From Stenocarpella maydis (Eukaryota; Ascomycota; Sordariomycetes; Diaporthales; Diaporthaceae), in the NCBI GenBank assembly GCA_002270565.1, contig NQMI01000004.1:873065-937064 (forward strand): a DNA stretch of 64,000 bases, given 5' to 3'. The notes under the pieces were generated by a model that saw only the letters and a list, made by a program, of their open reading frames with translations, did no database searches and was not told the DNA's origin. This document shows positions 1-10,527 of this stretch, in pieces. The first letter of the stretch is position 1. Every line of letters begins with the position of its first letter. Both the position numbers and the translations under genes were made by a program.

Positions 1-210
1 CAGCGCCAGCGGCGCGTAGGCCTCGTACGAGAGGTTGGCCACGGCGCGCCCGGCAAAGTTGTCGCGCGTCGTCCCGGCGAAGAGCACGACCGCGCCGGCC
101 TTGGGGCTGCGGACCTTGTCCAGTACGGGCCTGGGGTCGAGGGCGGCGTGGGTGAGGGCCACGTAGATGCCTGGGGATTGCAGGGAGGCTGTGCTGGGGT
201 CGGTAGCCAT
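1..210 (-). CDS. Molybdopterin synthase catalytic (large) subunit, MoaE/MOCS2B type, 5' part only
   Basis: Seventy codons are visible from an ATG at 210 down to the window edge, where the gene is cut off. The translation contains the MoaE block GAVVLFAGTTRDNF followed by LSYEAYAPLAL, which matches the N-terminal half of the large subunit of molybdopterin synthase (known as CnxH in Aspergillus). The family transfers sulfur from the small subunit's C-terminal thiocarboxylate to precursor Z (cPMP), making molybdopterin for nitrate reductase and related enzymes in the cytosol. The C-terminal catalytic lysines lie outside the window. The gene points away from the splicing-factor gene at 947, so the 736 bp between them is a divergent upstream region. 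The family call rests on one conserved block, but that block is distinctive. Confidence 0.85.
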   Translation of the reverse strand, partial: MATDPSTASLQSPGIYVALTHAALDPRPVLDKVRSPKAGAVVLFAGTTRDNFAGRAVANLSYEAYAPLAL

Positions 211-946
211 GATGGGTGGGTGAGCAGCGCGGCCGAGGTTTGCGGATTTGGGGCCCGAGTGGCCAGGCCGAGTATCGTCCGGCCTGATGTGGCGCTGGAT
301 GTAGGATTTGATGGTTTTGTTTGCGGCTGGTCGTGTCCTGAGAACCAAAGTTGCTCTCTTAGATTGCTCTCTTAGATTGCCCTCTTTTGAATTGCTCTCC
401 AGTCCTTGGCCTTCTCATACTGACGTCAGTGCTTGTCAATGGCTTTTGCCGAAGCTATTACTTCCTGTGTATGGGTTTTGCAAATCCATATGCCTGTGGC
501 AAACTCGCGGCAAACTCTTGACGGTAGTGCGAAGCAGGGTTGGTAATGAAGTGAAGTGTCGCAGTCATCATCCTCGGCTTGAGCCGATCCGGAGCTGCCT
601 GCCGGCGCTGTGGGGCTCCAGGCCCGGGGGCCGGGCTCGGAGACCGCTGGCGCGTGGCCCCATAGGCAGGGTTGCAGGGTCCGGGTTGCAGGGTCCGGGT
701 TGCAGGGTCCGGGTTACAGGGTCCGGGTTGCAGCACTCAAGGGTTACAGGTTGCCCTAGGAATACAAGCTCCCGTGCCTGGGAACTGGGAACCCGACTCG
801 CGCAAGGCATTCCACATCACTTCTTGATCCCACCTTCTGTCAACAGAGCCACACCCCATTTCAGATCATTTGGCCGTCCGACCTTCCTTTCGCCGTCTTG
901 CCTGCTCGCGTTTTGCATTCTGTCTTTGCCAGTTCCTCCAGCCACA
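211..946. promoter_or_regulatory. Divergent upstream region between the MoaE and RBM5/10-like genes
   Basis: No coding exon is supported here. The stretch must hold the promoters and 5' UTRs of the two flanking divergent genes, and a 14-bp minisatellite at about 669-732 (listed separately). Apparent open frames crossing it on either strand are GC-driven. No clear TATA or CCAAT element could be assigned with confidence. Confidence 0.5.
669..732. repeat. 14-bp minisatellite (GGGTTGCAGGGTCC)n
   Basis: About four and a half head-to-tail copies of GGGTTGCAGGGTCC, one of them with GGGTTACAGGGTCC, lie some 215 bp upstream of the start codon at 947. The array is in the divergent upstream region and not in coding sequence. 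The repeat was read directly from the sequence. Confidence 0.9.
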
Positions 947-3731
947 ATGTACGACGACGACAGGCCGCGCCACTCTTACCAGCCTGGGTCGCGAGACCGT
1001 GACCGGGACTACGACCGCGACTACGACCGAGAGTACGAGCGAGACCACGGCCGCGATCATGACCGCGACTACGGTCGGGGGCGAAGCAGCTACCGCCGCA
1101 GCTCCAGGTCGCCGCGCCGCGAGCGGGACGAGGGCGATTATGACTACTATCGCTCGCGGAATGGTAAAGCCGCATTGCCTGGACGATGAGAATCTCAAGC
1201 GTCGCCCGCCTTTTCTGTCAATGGGCTGTTGTGTTCATTAAGGCTAACCCGGCGCCCCCCCAAAACAAAGACGACCAGGGCCCTCTGCCCTACGATGACG
1301 ACCAAGCCGACTACCGCGACCGCCGCCTGGCATCACGGTCGCCTCCTGCACGCCGCTATGCGCCGCCTCCCGCCCAGCCGTCCGCCACCATCGTCGTCCA
1401 GGGCCTGCCCGGCGACGCGACCGAGGACGACGTCATAGACGGCTTCGCGAGCGTCTCGCCCGACCTCAGGGTGTTCAACGCGGACAACATCAAGACCGTC
1501 AGGCTGCGCAACAACGGCCGCGGGCGGACGGTCGGGTTCGTCGAGTTTGCCGACCCAAATGCGGCCGCCCACTTCTTGGAGTTCCACTACCCCTCGCTCG
1601 AGTTCCAGCTGGCACACTCGCGCGGCATCAGCTCGGAGCCGGTGAGCGTCATGATCAACTACAGCTGGGGCAGGGATGATGAGGGCTACGAGAGGGTCAG
1701 AGAGGACAGGCCCAGGGACACGGAGGATTGGGCGTGTGCTGAGGTTGGTTCCGCCGGGGACTGTGGGGTATCCTTTCGGGTGAACATTCTCTGACGGATT
1801 GTCCCTAGTGTGCTTATATGAACTACGGCTCCAGAACCCGGTGCCACAGGTGTCGCGCTGATAAACCGGGTAAGGACAGCTCTTACTCTGTTGGGCTACC
1901 GAAGTTGTGGCTCGGAAGCGGAGGCTCTGCCTCCTGGCCGGGATATGGGCTCGCAACGCCGTCACCATCCTGCGTCTTTCTGACTCGATCGCTTTCATCA
2001 TTTCCCTTCACGCCACTTTGGGGGATGTAGAGGCGTAGGCTGACATATTTTGCAGAAGGATATTACCACAGGAGAGACGAATCCGTGCCGTACGGGCCGA
2101 AGCTCACTGGTGAGACGGACGAGTGCCCACAGCAGCTCCCATCTCAGTACATCGTCATCCGTGGCCTGGAGCCTTCGGTCACGGAAGAGCTCTTTGCGGA
2201 AGGCGTCAAGAAGCTGTACATCGAGTCGAGGCCAGAGCCGAAGAAAGAAACGCACAACAAGTTGAAATCGACCGCTCCGACGGCGAGGACAGCCAGTCTA
2301 GGCGCCAGACCAGACTCACTCCGGCGTGTCTTCCTCATCCGGGATAAAGAGACCAACGATGCGATGAGATATGGATTTGCCGAGTTTGCCACGCTTGAAG
2401 ATGCCCAGGGTGCGATAGAGAAGCTCAAGGCATCTCCAAATTTTGCAATTTCCTCAAAACCAATCACGGCGGCTTTCATCCACACTGGTGTCTTCATACC
2501 GCATACCGACCATGTCACGGACGAGAACAGAAGCTTTGTCTTCCACCCAATCTACAACAAGGACATCTTGCTCAAGTATTGGGACAATAGAGTCTACCCA
2601 AGCATTCTGAGGGTGTCTTATGACTCCGATACGGCCAAGCAGCAAAGCGCCGACAACACAGGAAAACCAGAGAAGCCCGGCGATGAAGCAGCTAACACAC
2701 AGGACGCCTCGGCAAGGAAGCTCAAGAAATTCAAGATCAACCAGCCCGCGGCGAAGCCTGCCGTGGTTATGGGCCCACAAATGCAGATGTGGGCGAAGAA
2801 GAGGGCCGAGCTTGTGGGGCAGGCTCAGGCACAGGCCGAGCTCGATGCTCACAGCGCCGCGTCAAGTCCCGCACCAAGCGAGAAGGGGCGTGGTTCGACG
2901 CGCACTCATGTCAAGGACTCGTACATCTCGTACAGCGACTCGGACAACCTGTCCTGTCTCTTGTGTATGAGGAAGTTTGGTTCGCTCCTCGCCCTCCGCG
3001 ATCACGAAGCGCTGAACAAGGATCACATTGCGAACCTCGAAGACGACGGCAAGCGCGATGCGGCCGCCGAGAGGCTCAGGGCCCAGGCGAAACGACCTCA
3101 GGTGGTCACTCTCCGGGTGGCGAATGTGTCACGGCAGCCGTCGGACCTGACATATACGTCCTACGCCGACAGGGACGAGCTGCATTGCCTGATCTGCCAG
3201 CGGAAGTTCACCAGGGCTGCTATGCTTTCCCTACACGAGCGCGAGAGCGAGATGCACCGCCTGAACCTGGAGGATCAGAGCAACATCGACCGGGCGATAT
3301 CTCAGCTCGCGCGTGTAGGCAAGACACCTCGCAAGATGGTGCCTGCCAGGAATAAGGGCACACAGTATCGCGACCGAGCGAGGGAGCGCAGGCAGGCGTT
3401 CAAGCAACCCAACGCGCCCCGCAGAAAGGCACCAAAGGAGGAGTCGGCGCCCGCTGCCAAGGAGGCAGAGAAACCTGCGATGCCCTCCAAGGGCGCCGCC
3501 TTGCTCGGCAAGATGGGTTGGTCGGCGGGCGAGGGCTTGGGTGCTGAAGGTAGCGGAAGGACCGAAGTCATCGCCACTGATGTGTACGCCTCCGGTGTCG
3601 GCTTGGGTGCCGAGGGTGGCAGGCTTGGCGATGCTGTTGAAGAGGCGGCGAGGAAGACCAAAGGCAATTATACCGACTTCGTGGAGGTGACGAGGAACAA
3701 GGCGAGGGAGAGATTTGAGAAGCTGGGTTGA
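947..3731 (+). CDS. RBM5/RBM10-like splicing factor (RRM, RanBP2 zinc finger, RRM, C2H2, G-patch)
   Basis: Exons 947..1163, 1271..1743, 1809..1869 and 2056..3731 join in phase to give 808 residues. In order there is an Arg/Asp/Tyr-rich N-terminus (1-70), RRM1 (about 110-195), a RanBP2-type zinc finger formed across the second splice (DWACAEC then CHRC), RRM2 (about 281-390), two C2H2-like fingers (LSCLLC near 548, LHCLIC near 626) and a C-terminal G-patch (GKMGWSAGEGLGAEG, about 730-775). The zinc finger is complete only after the intron 1744-1808 is removed, which supports the model. The RRM-ZnF-RRM-ZnF-G-patch order is that of RBM5/RBM10 proteins, which act in nuclear pre-mRNA splicing and splice-site choice. 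I do not see the OCRE domain that sits between RRM2 and the C2H2 finger in animals. The ATG at 947 follows an in-frame extension that looks like UTR. Confidence 0.9.
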
Positions 3732-4917
3732 CGGGCTAGAGCAAGAGGAAAGCACCGGGCTGTGGCGAACTCCCCAAATCGCAGATGCAACCCGCTGAGC
3801 ACGGCAGAGGCTGCATGAAATGACAAATCCGCTCAAGAGCTCCCCGAGAAATCAGGCCAACACCTGAGAGACTGTTCTTCTCAGATGTGAGGGCTGCTGC
3901 CGGCGCAATGCATATCACTCGCAGCCTGCCATACCTGGGTACTTTTGGCAACTTGGGAGATTGGAAGCCATCACGACATCCCGGCAGCAGTGTTGCGAGC
4001 CGAGGAAGCATGGTGCCATGGTGCAGCGCTAGCCTCGCACCAGGGGCGGCCCATCACCTTATCAGCGGACAATCCTAGTCGCCATGCAACATGCTAAGAG
4101 TATGCGACCCGCCCGCTCTGCGCGCAACGTTGATCACTGAGTGGAAGAACAGGGGCGGACGTGGGGAAGAGATGCCCAATCGCCTGCAGACAGTCCTCCG
4201 CCCCCTGCTTAGCCCCCCTTCGACTCCCGGCATCGTCGATAAATATTCCCAACCTCTTTAGGCAGGTCAAAATGGCGACACATACGCGCGCAGCCATCTT
4301 CGGGGTGCTCGTCCTCCGTGATAGTCTCTCGGCCGCTATAGTGCCACCATCTCCGCCCCCACCCCCCCCCGGTTCCCTCGCACACCCACATTATTGTTGG
4401 CCGGATGTCGAACTGCCATTTTGGACTACGCATGTGTCAAGTGACGGAGAGATAACCCCGTCTCCCTGCCGTATGGCAACAATAGGCCGCCGAGGTAGCG
4501 TGCCATATGGCGGACTACCTATAGCTCTTATCCTCCGCTCTTGATCAGAGTCTGGTCGAGGCTGTCTCATTTCTGTCTTTATTCTCTCCACTTTTCCTGT
4601 CGAGTATCTTGAATGTTTTCTCCTTCGGGTACCTGTCCAGTCTCCAGCCATCCGCAGCTTGTACAGTGCTTCTCATCGGCGCAGCTTGCGCCGGCGAAGT
4701 CGCCTACACTGTGCCCACCTTGACGGTTCTACCTCTACTAGCAAGGGATTACGGACCTCTGCATAGTCGTGGCCAACACCTCTGTGTACTTGTCCAGGTA
4801 TCATAGAGGCGGCCTGCCGGATCATACCCTGCCAACGGACGGGAGCGCCCTGCCTCCCCACCCAACGCTTATAACCTGCGCCCTCTGGCATGCCATTCTC
4901 GACCAAGGCAGCCCAAG
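3732..4917. other. Intergenic region between the RBM5/10-like and OPT genes
   Basis: About 1.2 kb with no supported coding exon. It holds the 3' UTR of the upstream gene and the promoter and leader of the OPT transporter. A short C-run lies near 4351-4370, and the AT-rich GATAAATATT near 4240 could be a core element, though this is not established. Open frames here are short and share no recognisable motif. Confidence 0.5.
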
Positions 4918-7754
4918 ATGGTGTTCGGCATACGCAGGCGCCATGAGGCCGAGATCGTCGAGTTCGAGGTCGCCGAGGTCGCCGAGACGGCCTCGGAGCG
5001 GGAGATCCTGCGGTCCCTGGGCGTGGCATCGCTGACCCAGTTCGAGAAGATGCACCGCCTGGACCCGAACATGCCCATTGACGAGCTGGAGCAGATCGAC
5101 GCGGCGATCCGGGAGGGCAACGCCGAGAAGGGCGTCGAGATAGAACACCTCATCGTCGAGGACAACTCGCCGTATCCTGAGGTAGGCTGCTGCCGCTTAT
5201 TTCATACCTTCATTATGCAATTGGACCCGTTCGCACCTGCAGAAACGAATAACACGCCGGTACATTGCGAAAACAGTGCAAACACCCCTGACACCTGACA
5301 CCTGACGACCAATACCCATAACACCCACACCCACACCCACAACACGCCCAATACCTCAACATCAATACCTATAAAGACAACACCTGCAGCTCATATATCT
5401 ATGCGTGGTTGTGGGATGTAAACTATTCTTTGGCCTGGATTCCCGGTGTGCGTACTGGTGCATGGTTGATTATACCTCGAGCTAGTGGGCGATACTCTTC
5501 CCGCTGGACATAGCTGTGGCTTCAGCGATACACTGGTGTATCGATCCTTTCCGCAGGCACTAATATCCAAAATATCCTATTTCTTCTCCATGGGGGAAAG
5601 TATTCGAGAGCTCACGAGTTTGGGGGGTACTAGGTTCGCTCGACGGTACGAAACTACGACGTTGATCTCCCGGCAAATACGATACGCGCATGGACGATCG
5701 GCATGGGGCTCTGTACCATTGGGTCTGGTGTGAACATGCTCTTCGCACTGAGAAACCCCTCGGTCCAGATCACAACGTACGCGATCCAGCTCATCGCGTA
5801 TCCTATCGGCCGCGCCTGGGACTTGGTCTTCCCGGACCGGACGTTCAAGGTGCTCGGGCTCAGCTTCAACCTGCGGCCGGGCAAGTTCAACTTCAAGGAG
5901 CACGTCATCATAACAGTCATGTTCGTCCCACCTGTGGCCGCTTTTTTTTTTTTTTTTTTTTTCTTGGACTGGACATTCCTGAGGGCTGACTGTGGGACCA
6001 GGTCGAATGCGGCGTATGGGGGCGGCTCCCTGTATGCGACTGACGTTATTATCGTACAGCAAATCTGGTATAAGCAATTCTTCGGCTGGGCGTGGCAGAC
6101 ACTTTTCGGCATAACTACCCTCTGCTTGGGCTACGGCCTGGCGGGTCTCTCGCGGAGATTTCTCGTGTGGCCGGCCTCAATGATATGGCCCGGCACATTA
6201 GTAGTGAGCACAATAAGTGGCACGGCTGCACCCAGTCCATGTCGTCGCTGACGTGTGGTACATTCAGAACTGCGCACTCTTTTATACACTGCACGACCAC
6301 TCCAAGTCTGACCCCGAGTCTGCTTGTGGCTGGCGGATAGGCCGGTACAAGTGGTTCCTAATTGTGTTCGGCAGCGCGTTCGTCTGGTACTGGTTCCCCG
6401 GCTGGATTTTCCAGGGCCTGAGTTACTTTTGTTGGGTAACTTGGATCGCACCGGAGAATGTCATCGTGAACCAGCTGTTCGGCGGCGCATCGGGCTACGG
6501 TCTCCTGCCGATATCCCTCGACTGGACTGTTATCTCGGGCTACCTTGGATCACCTCTTATCCCCCCGTTCTTCTCCATTGCCAACACCATGGCTGGCCTG
6601 GTTGTCTTCTTCATTGCTATATCGATGGGCCTTCATTACTCCAATCATTGGTGGTCAGCCTACCTGCCCATAAGTAGCGCCCAGTCCTTCGATAATACCG
6701 GTCAGATATACAATGTGTCGGCGATCCTCAACGAGAACTACCACTTCGACGCCGAGAAGTACTTCTCCTACTCACCGCTCTACCTCCCCACCCAGTTCGC
6801 CTTGGCCTACGGCCTGGCCTTCGCCACCGTCTCCTCGATCGTGGTCCACGTGATACTGTACCACGGCCGCACGATCAAAGCCCAGTTCACGCTCGCCCGC
6901 AACCAGGAGGACGACAGCCACATGCGGATGATGAAGAAGTACCGCGACGCCGAGGACTGGTGGTACGCGCTTCTCTTCGCCGTCATGGTCGCGCTCTCCT
7001 TCGTCGTCGTGTGCGGGTGGCCGACCGACTTCCCGTGGTGGGCCCTCATCGTCTGTCTACTTATCCCCATCATTTTTACTACTCCCATCGGCATCGTGCA
7101 GGCGATTACGAACACCCAGCTGGGGCTGAACGTCCTGACGGAGTATGTTGTGGGGTATATGCTGGAAGGCCGGCCGCTTGCGATGATGATGTTCAAAAAC
7201 TACGGATACCTCTGCATGGCGCAGGCGCTCTTCTTCGCCTCGGATATGAAGCTGGGACACTACATGAAGGTGCCCCCTCGGACCATGTTCTTCGCGCAGC
7301 TGGCTGCGTCTATCTGGTCGGCCGTGATCCAGATAGCCGTCATGAACTGGGCGCTCGAAAACATCCCGGATGTTTGTACCGACAACCAGAAGCACCAATA
7401 CACGTGTGAGACCGCCAAGGTCTTCTATACAGCCTCGATAATCTGGGGCGTCATCGGGCCCAGGAGGATGTTCAGCGCAGGCGCACTGTAAGTACCATTC
7501 TTGTCCCACTACGGTTCCCCCAACCTCTGTGCCTCGGGAGTGTCCTGGAATGTTTCACTTCGGGGCCCATGGCAGGTGACTAACGTGCGCAGGTACTCGT
7601 CTCTCCAATGGTTCTGGCTCCTGGGCGCCGTGGTACCGGTCTTCACCTGGCTCATGGCTCGTAAATACCCGCGGGGGTTTTGGCGTTATGTGCATGTCCC
7701 ACTCATTTTCGGAGGGTCTGGCTACTTGCCCCCAGCGACCGTCTACATATATCT
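4918..7754 (+). CDS. OPT-family oligopeptide transporter, 5' part (exons 1-5)
   Basis: Exons 4918..5181, 5634..5920, 6002..6203, 6268..7487 and 7593..7754 read in phase. The protein carries the OPT hallmarks NSPYPEVR (formed across intron 1) and KVPPR (the KIPPR motif), and many hydrophobic segments. The family (TC 2.A.67) moves small peptides or glutathione with protons across the plasma membrane. Intron 1 is long (452 nt) with CCCACA repeats. Intron 2 contains a run of 21 T (5942-5962). Intron 5 begins at 7755 and enters a poly-T tract at 7786, where the assembly departs into mitochondrial-type sequence. The gene's true 3' exons are at 9823..9885 and 10044..10254. Joined to these it gives 802 residues, in the usual size range for fungal OPT proteins. 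The family call is secure; the substrate is unknown. Confidence 0.9.
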
Positions 7755-7785
7755 GTGCGCTCTTTCCCTCACCTACCTGCTCACC
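6624..7785 (+). repeat. First copy of an exact 1.16 kb direct duplication
   Basis: Positions 6624-7785 reappear base for base at 8611-9772 (offset 1987), covering most of OPT exon 4, intron 4, exon 5 and the start of intron 5. Both copies end in a poly-T tract. I read no mismatch in either exons or introns, which fits overlapping contigs better than an old gene duplication. Confidence 0.95.
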
Positions 7786-8610
7786 TTTTTTTTTTTTTTT
7801 TTTTTTTTTATTTTTTTTTTTTTTTTTTTTTTTGTGGGTAATAGAAAAAGTAGAATATATATTGGTTAAACCACAGAAATTAATTATTATTTATCGTCAT
7901 TTTCATCATCAAATATAAGTTTATAAAACTCTTTGCTGGCTTTACTCATTATATCTGTTCCTATATCCAATTTTTTACCATTAAAATCTGCGTCTACTTT
8001 TTTTAGATGTTTATACTCACTAAATTTAGTTTGTAAAATACGATCTATTACACCAACTTGGTCAGATATTTTTTTTGCCTGTTCATCTGACATGCTTGAG
8101 GGTACACTTATTTCTAGGTTACCATCTTTAGAGAAGAATTTTACATCATACTTTTTTTTTATTTCAGTAAGTTTATCAACCATTTTTCATTGTGTATCTA
8201 TGTTATGCTGTATATTCTTATCCAAATCACCTTTGATTTTATCAAAGACTTCTTTTGTGATGTTACCAGAATTTTTGCCATTGGAAGTATTAACACCAGA
8301 TGAGCTGGGATTAGACCCATGCGTACCTGATCCTTGTGAACCTGATTGATCCATAGATAATGACAAGATACCTTTACCATCTAAAATAGGAATATACAAC
8401 TTATCACCTAAAAAAAATTCCAATAAAAGATTGAAGATAATTCTAAATAAAACCAAAGCTGCTAAATATAACTCCTTAAATCAAAGATCTCCTTCAGTTA
8501 AAATGTATATGTTGTATATATCTTGAAGTACGTATCTCAAAAGCAAGGCAAAAACTAATGAAGCAAAACCATTTAAAATGGTACCTAATGTAATTTTTCT
8601 TTTTATAAAN
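7786..8610. other. Poly-T junction plus mitochondrial-type AT-rich segment and single N: probable assembly chimera
   Basis: The OPT intron's T tract (T24-A-T23, 7786-7833) leads directly into about 776 bp of very AT-rich DNA unlike anything around it. The segment ends at one ambiguous base (N, 8610), and the next base starts the exact OPT duplication. Its minus strand holds one long frame that requires TGA=Trp (7887-8609). The simplest reading is a contig that mis-extended through the T homopolymer into a mitochondrial read and was then joined with a 1-bp N to the overlapping contig. A true nuclear insertion of mitochondrial DNA with a 1.16 kb duplication is possible but less likely. Confidence 0.85.
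7887..8609 (-). CDS. Partial mitochondrial-type ORF readable only with TGA=Trp
   Basis: Reading 8609 down to a TAA at 7887-7889 gives 240 codons in one frame if TGA codes for Trp, as in fungal mitochondria (code 4). In-frame TGA codons lie at 8481-8483 and 8187-8189. With the standard code the frame breaks into two pieces. The predicted protein has two hydrophobic segments in its N-terminal third, then a Gly/Ser/Asn-rich linker (near QSGSQGSGTHGSN), then a Lys/Asp-rich C-terminal domain. The N-terminus is cut by the N at 8610. I do not recognise a family; it resembles free-standing hypothetical ORFs of fungal mtDNA or mitochondrial plasmids. It is not expected to be expressed from the nucleus. 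Confidence 0.75.
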
Positions 8611-9772
8611 GATGGGCCTTCATTACTCCAATCATTGGTGGTCAGCCTACCTGCCCATAAGTAGCGCCCAGTCCTTCGATAATACCGGTCAGATATACAA
8701 TGTGTCGGCGATCCTCAACGAGAACTACCACTTCGACGCCGAGAAGTACTTCTCCTACTCACCGCTCTACCTCCCCACCCAGTTCGCCTTGGCCTACGGC
8801 CTGGCCTTCGCCACCGTCTCCTCGATCGTGGTCCACGTGATACTGTACCACGGCCGCACGATCAAAGCCCAGTTCACGCTCGCCCGCAACCAGGAGGACG
8901 ACAGCCACATGCGGATGATGAAGAAGTACCGCGACGCCGAGGACTGGTGGTACGCGCTTCTCTTCGCCGTCATGGTCGCGCTCTCCTTCGTCGTCGTGTG
9001 CGGGTGGCCGACCGACTTCCCGTGGTGGGCCCTCATCGTCTGTCTACTTATCCCCATCATTTTTACTACTCCCATCGGCATCGTGCAGGCGATTACGAAC
9101 ACCCAGCTGGGGCTGAACGTCCTGACGGAGTATGTTGTGGGGTATATGCTGGAAGGCCGGCCGCTTGCGATGATGATGTTCAAAAACTACGGATACCTCT
9201 GCATGGCGCAGGCGCTCTTCTTCGCCTCGGATATGAAGCTGGGACACTACATGAAGGTGCCCCCTCGGACCATGTTCTTCGCGCAGCTGGCTGCGTCTAT
9301 CTGGTCGGCCGTGATCCAGATAGCCGTCATGAACTGGGCGCTCGAAAACATCCCGGATGTTTGTACCGACAACCAGAAGCACCAATACACGTGTGAGACC
9401 GCCAAGGTCTTCTATACAGCCTCGATAATCTGGGGCGTCATCGGGCCCAGGAGGATGTTCAGCGCAGGCGCACTGTAAGTACCATTCTTGTCCCACTACG
9501 GTTCCCCCAACCTCTGTGCCTCGGGAGTGTCCTGGAATGTTTCACTTCGGGGCCCATGGCAGGTGACTAACGTGCGCAGGTACTCGTCTCTCCAATGGTT
9601 CTGGCTCCTGGGCGCCGTGGTACCGGTCTTCACCTGGCTCATGGCTCGTAAATACCCGCGGGGGTTTTGGCGTTATGTGCATGTCCCACTCATTTTCGGA
9701 GGGTCTGGCTACTTGCCCCCAGCGACCGTCTACATATATCTGTGCGCTCTTTCCCTCACCTACCTGCTCACC
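8611..9772 (+). repeat. Second copy of the exact 1.16 kb direct duplication
   Basis: Identical to 6624-7785. It begins immediately after the single N at 8610 and ends at the T19 tract of OPT intron 5 (9773-9791), where the sequence continues into genuine downstream gene sequence. Confidence 0.95.
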
Positions 9773-10254
9773 TTTTTTTTTTTTTTTTTTTGCTTGGCCT
9801 GCATACTGACGCTTTGCCGCAGCTGCTGGGGTATAGTCGGGACCATTTTCAACTGGTACATCAAGCGGCGTATGAAAGACTGGTGGTGGGTCCCTCTCGC
9901 GCTTCTTTCGCGATCTCTTCCTGTTACTGGTTGTTCAATACGACCCCGGTGGCATCTTGGCAAGGCCACTCGTGCCTACATGCTCATGAGACCTGCTGCA
10001 AGGTACCAGGAAAATGTGCCATCTTACTAACAAATCACGATAGGCTTCGATACAACTATGTCACTTCCGCCGCCCTTGATACTGGGCTGATCATAGCAAC
10101 AATCGTTATTTTCTTTGGCCTCTACTTTACAGAAACAACGGCGCCGAAATGGTTCGGCAACGTAGGAGCATTGTCAACATTAGACATGAGCGGGACCGCT
10201 GTGCAGTCTGTTTTACCACCGGGGCAGACTTTTGGCCCTAGCACGTGGATATAG
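8611..10254 (+). CDS. OPT-family oligopeptide transporter, 3' part (duplicated exons 4-5 plus true exons 6-7)
   Basis: This is the continuation of the gene that starts at 4918. Exon 4 (from 8611 in this copy) ends at 9474, followed by exons 9580..9741, 9823..9885 and 10044..10254, ending with TAG at 10252-10254. The stretch 8611-9741 repeats 6624-7754 exactly. Only 9792 onward is new sequence. The last exons restore conserved OPT C-terminal blocks (YLCWGIVGTIFNWY across intron 5, then DWWLRYNYVTSAALD). Intron 5 (9742-9822) contains T19, and intron 6 (9886-10043) has a CTTACTAAC branch site. As a separate gene this copy lacks a start and the first half of the transporter, so it should not be counted as a second locus. 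Confidence 0.85.
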
Positions 10255-10527
10255 GTCGGGAAATTAGCGTTGGGAAATATTCTTAACGCTGCGAGATGAA
10301 TTTGTCTTCGAAACTGTAACTGTTGACGGCAGTATTTGATATCGTGTCCGTCATAGGCCTCCGACTGTAGCCACTGGGGTTTGTTACATGATAACTTTCA
10401 AACTGGAATTCCCAGAGGAAGTTTTTCGCTTCCTGGAGTCTTGCCTCCGGATAGCGATTCCACGTGTCGTCCAGTTTGAGTGGGAGACGGATTGATTGCT
10501 GGTTTCCGTGATCCATCGCAACATCCC

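Noticed and set aside
8611..9478. A second, independent OPT transporter gene
   Set aside because: It is identical base for base to the first, introns included, begins right after an N, and lacks the first half of the protein. It is better explained as an assembly overlap.
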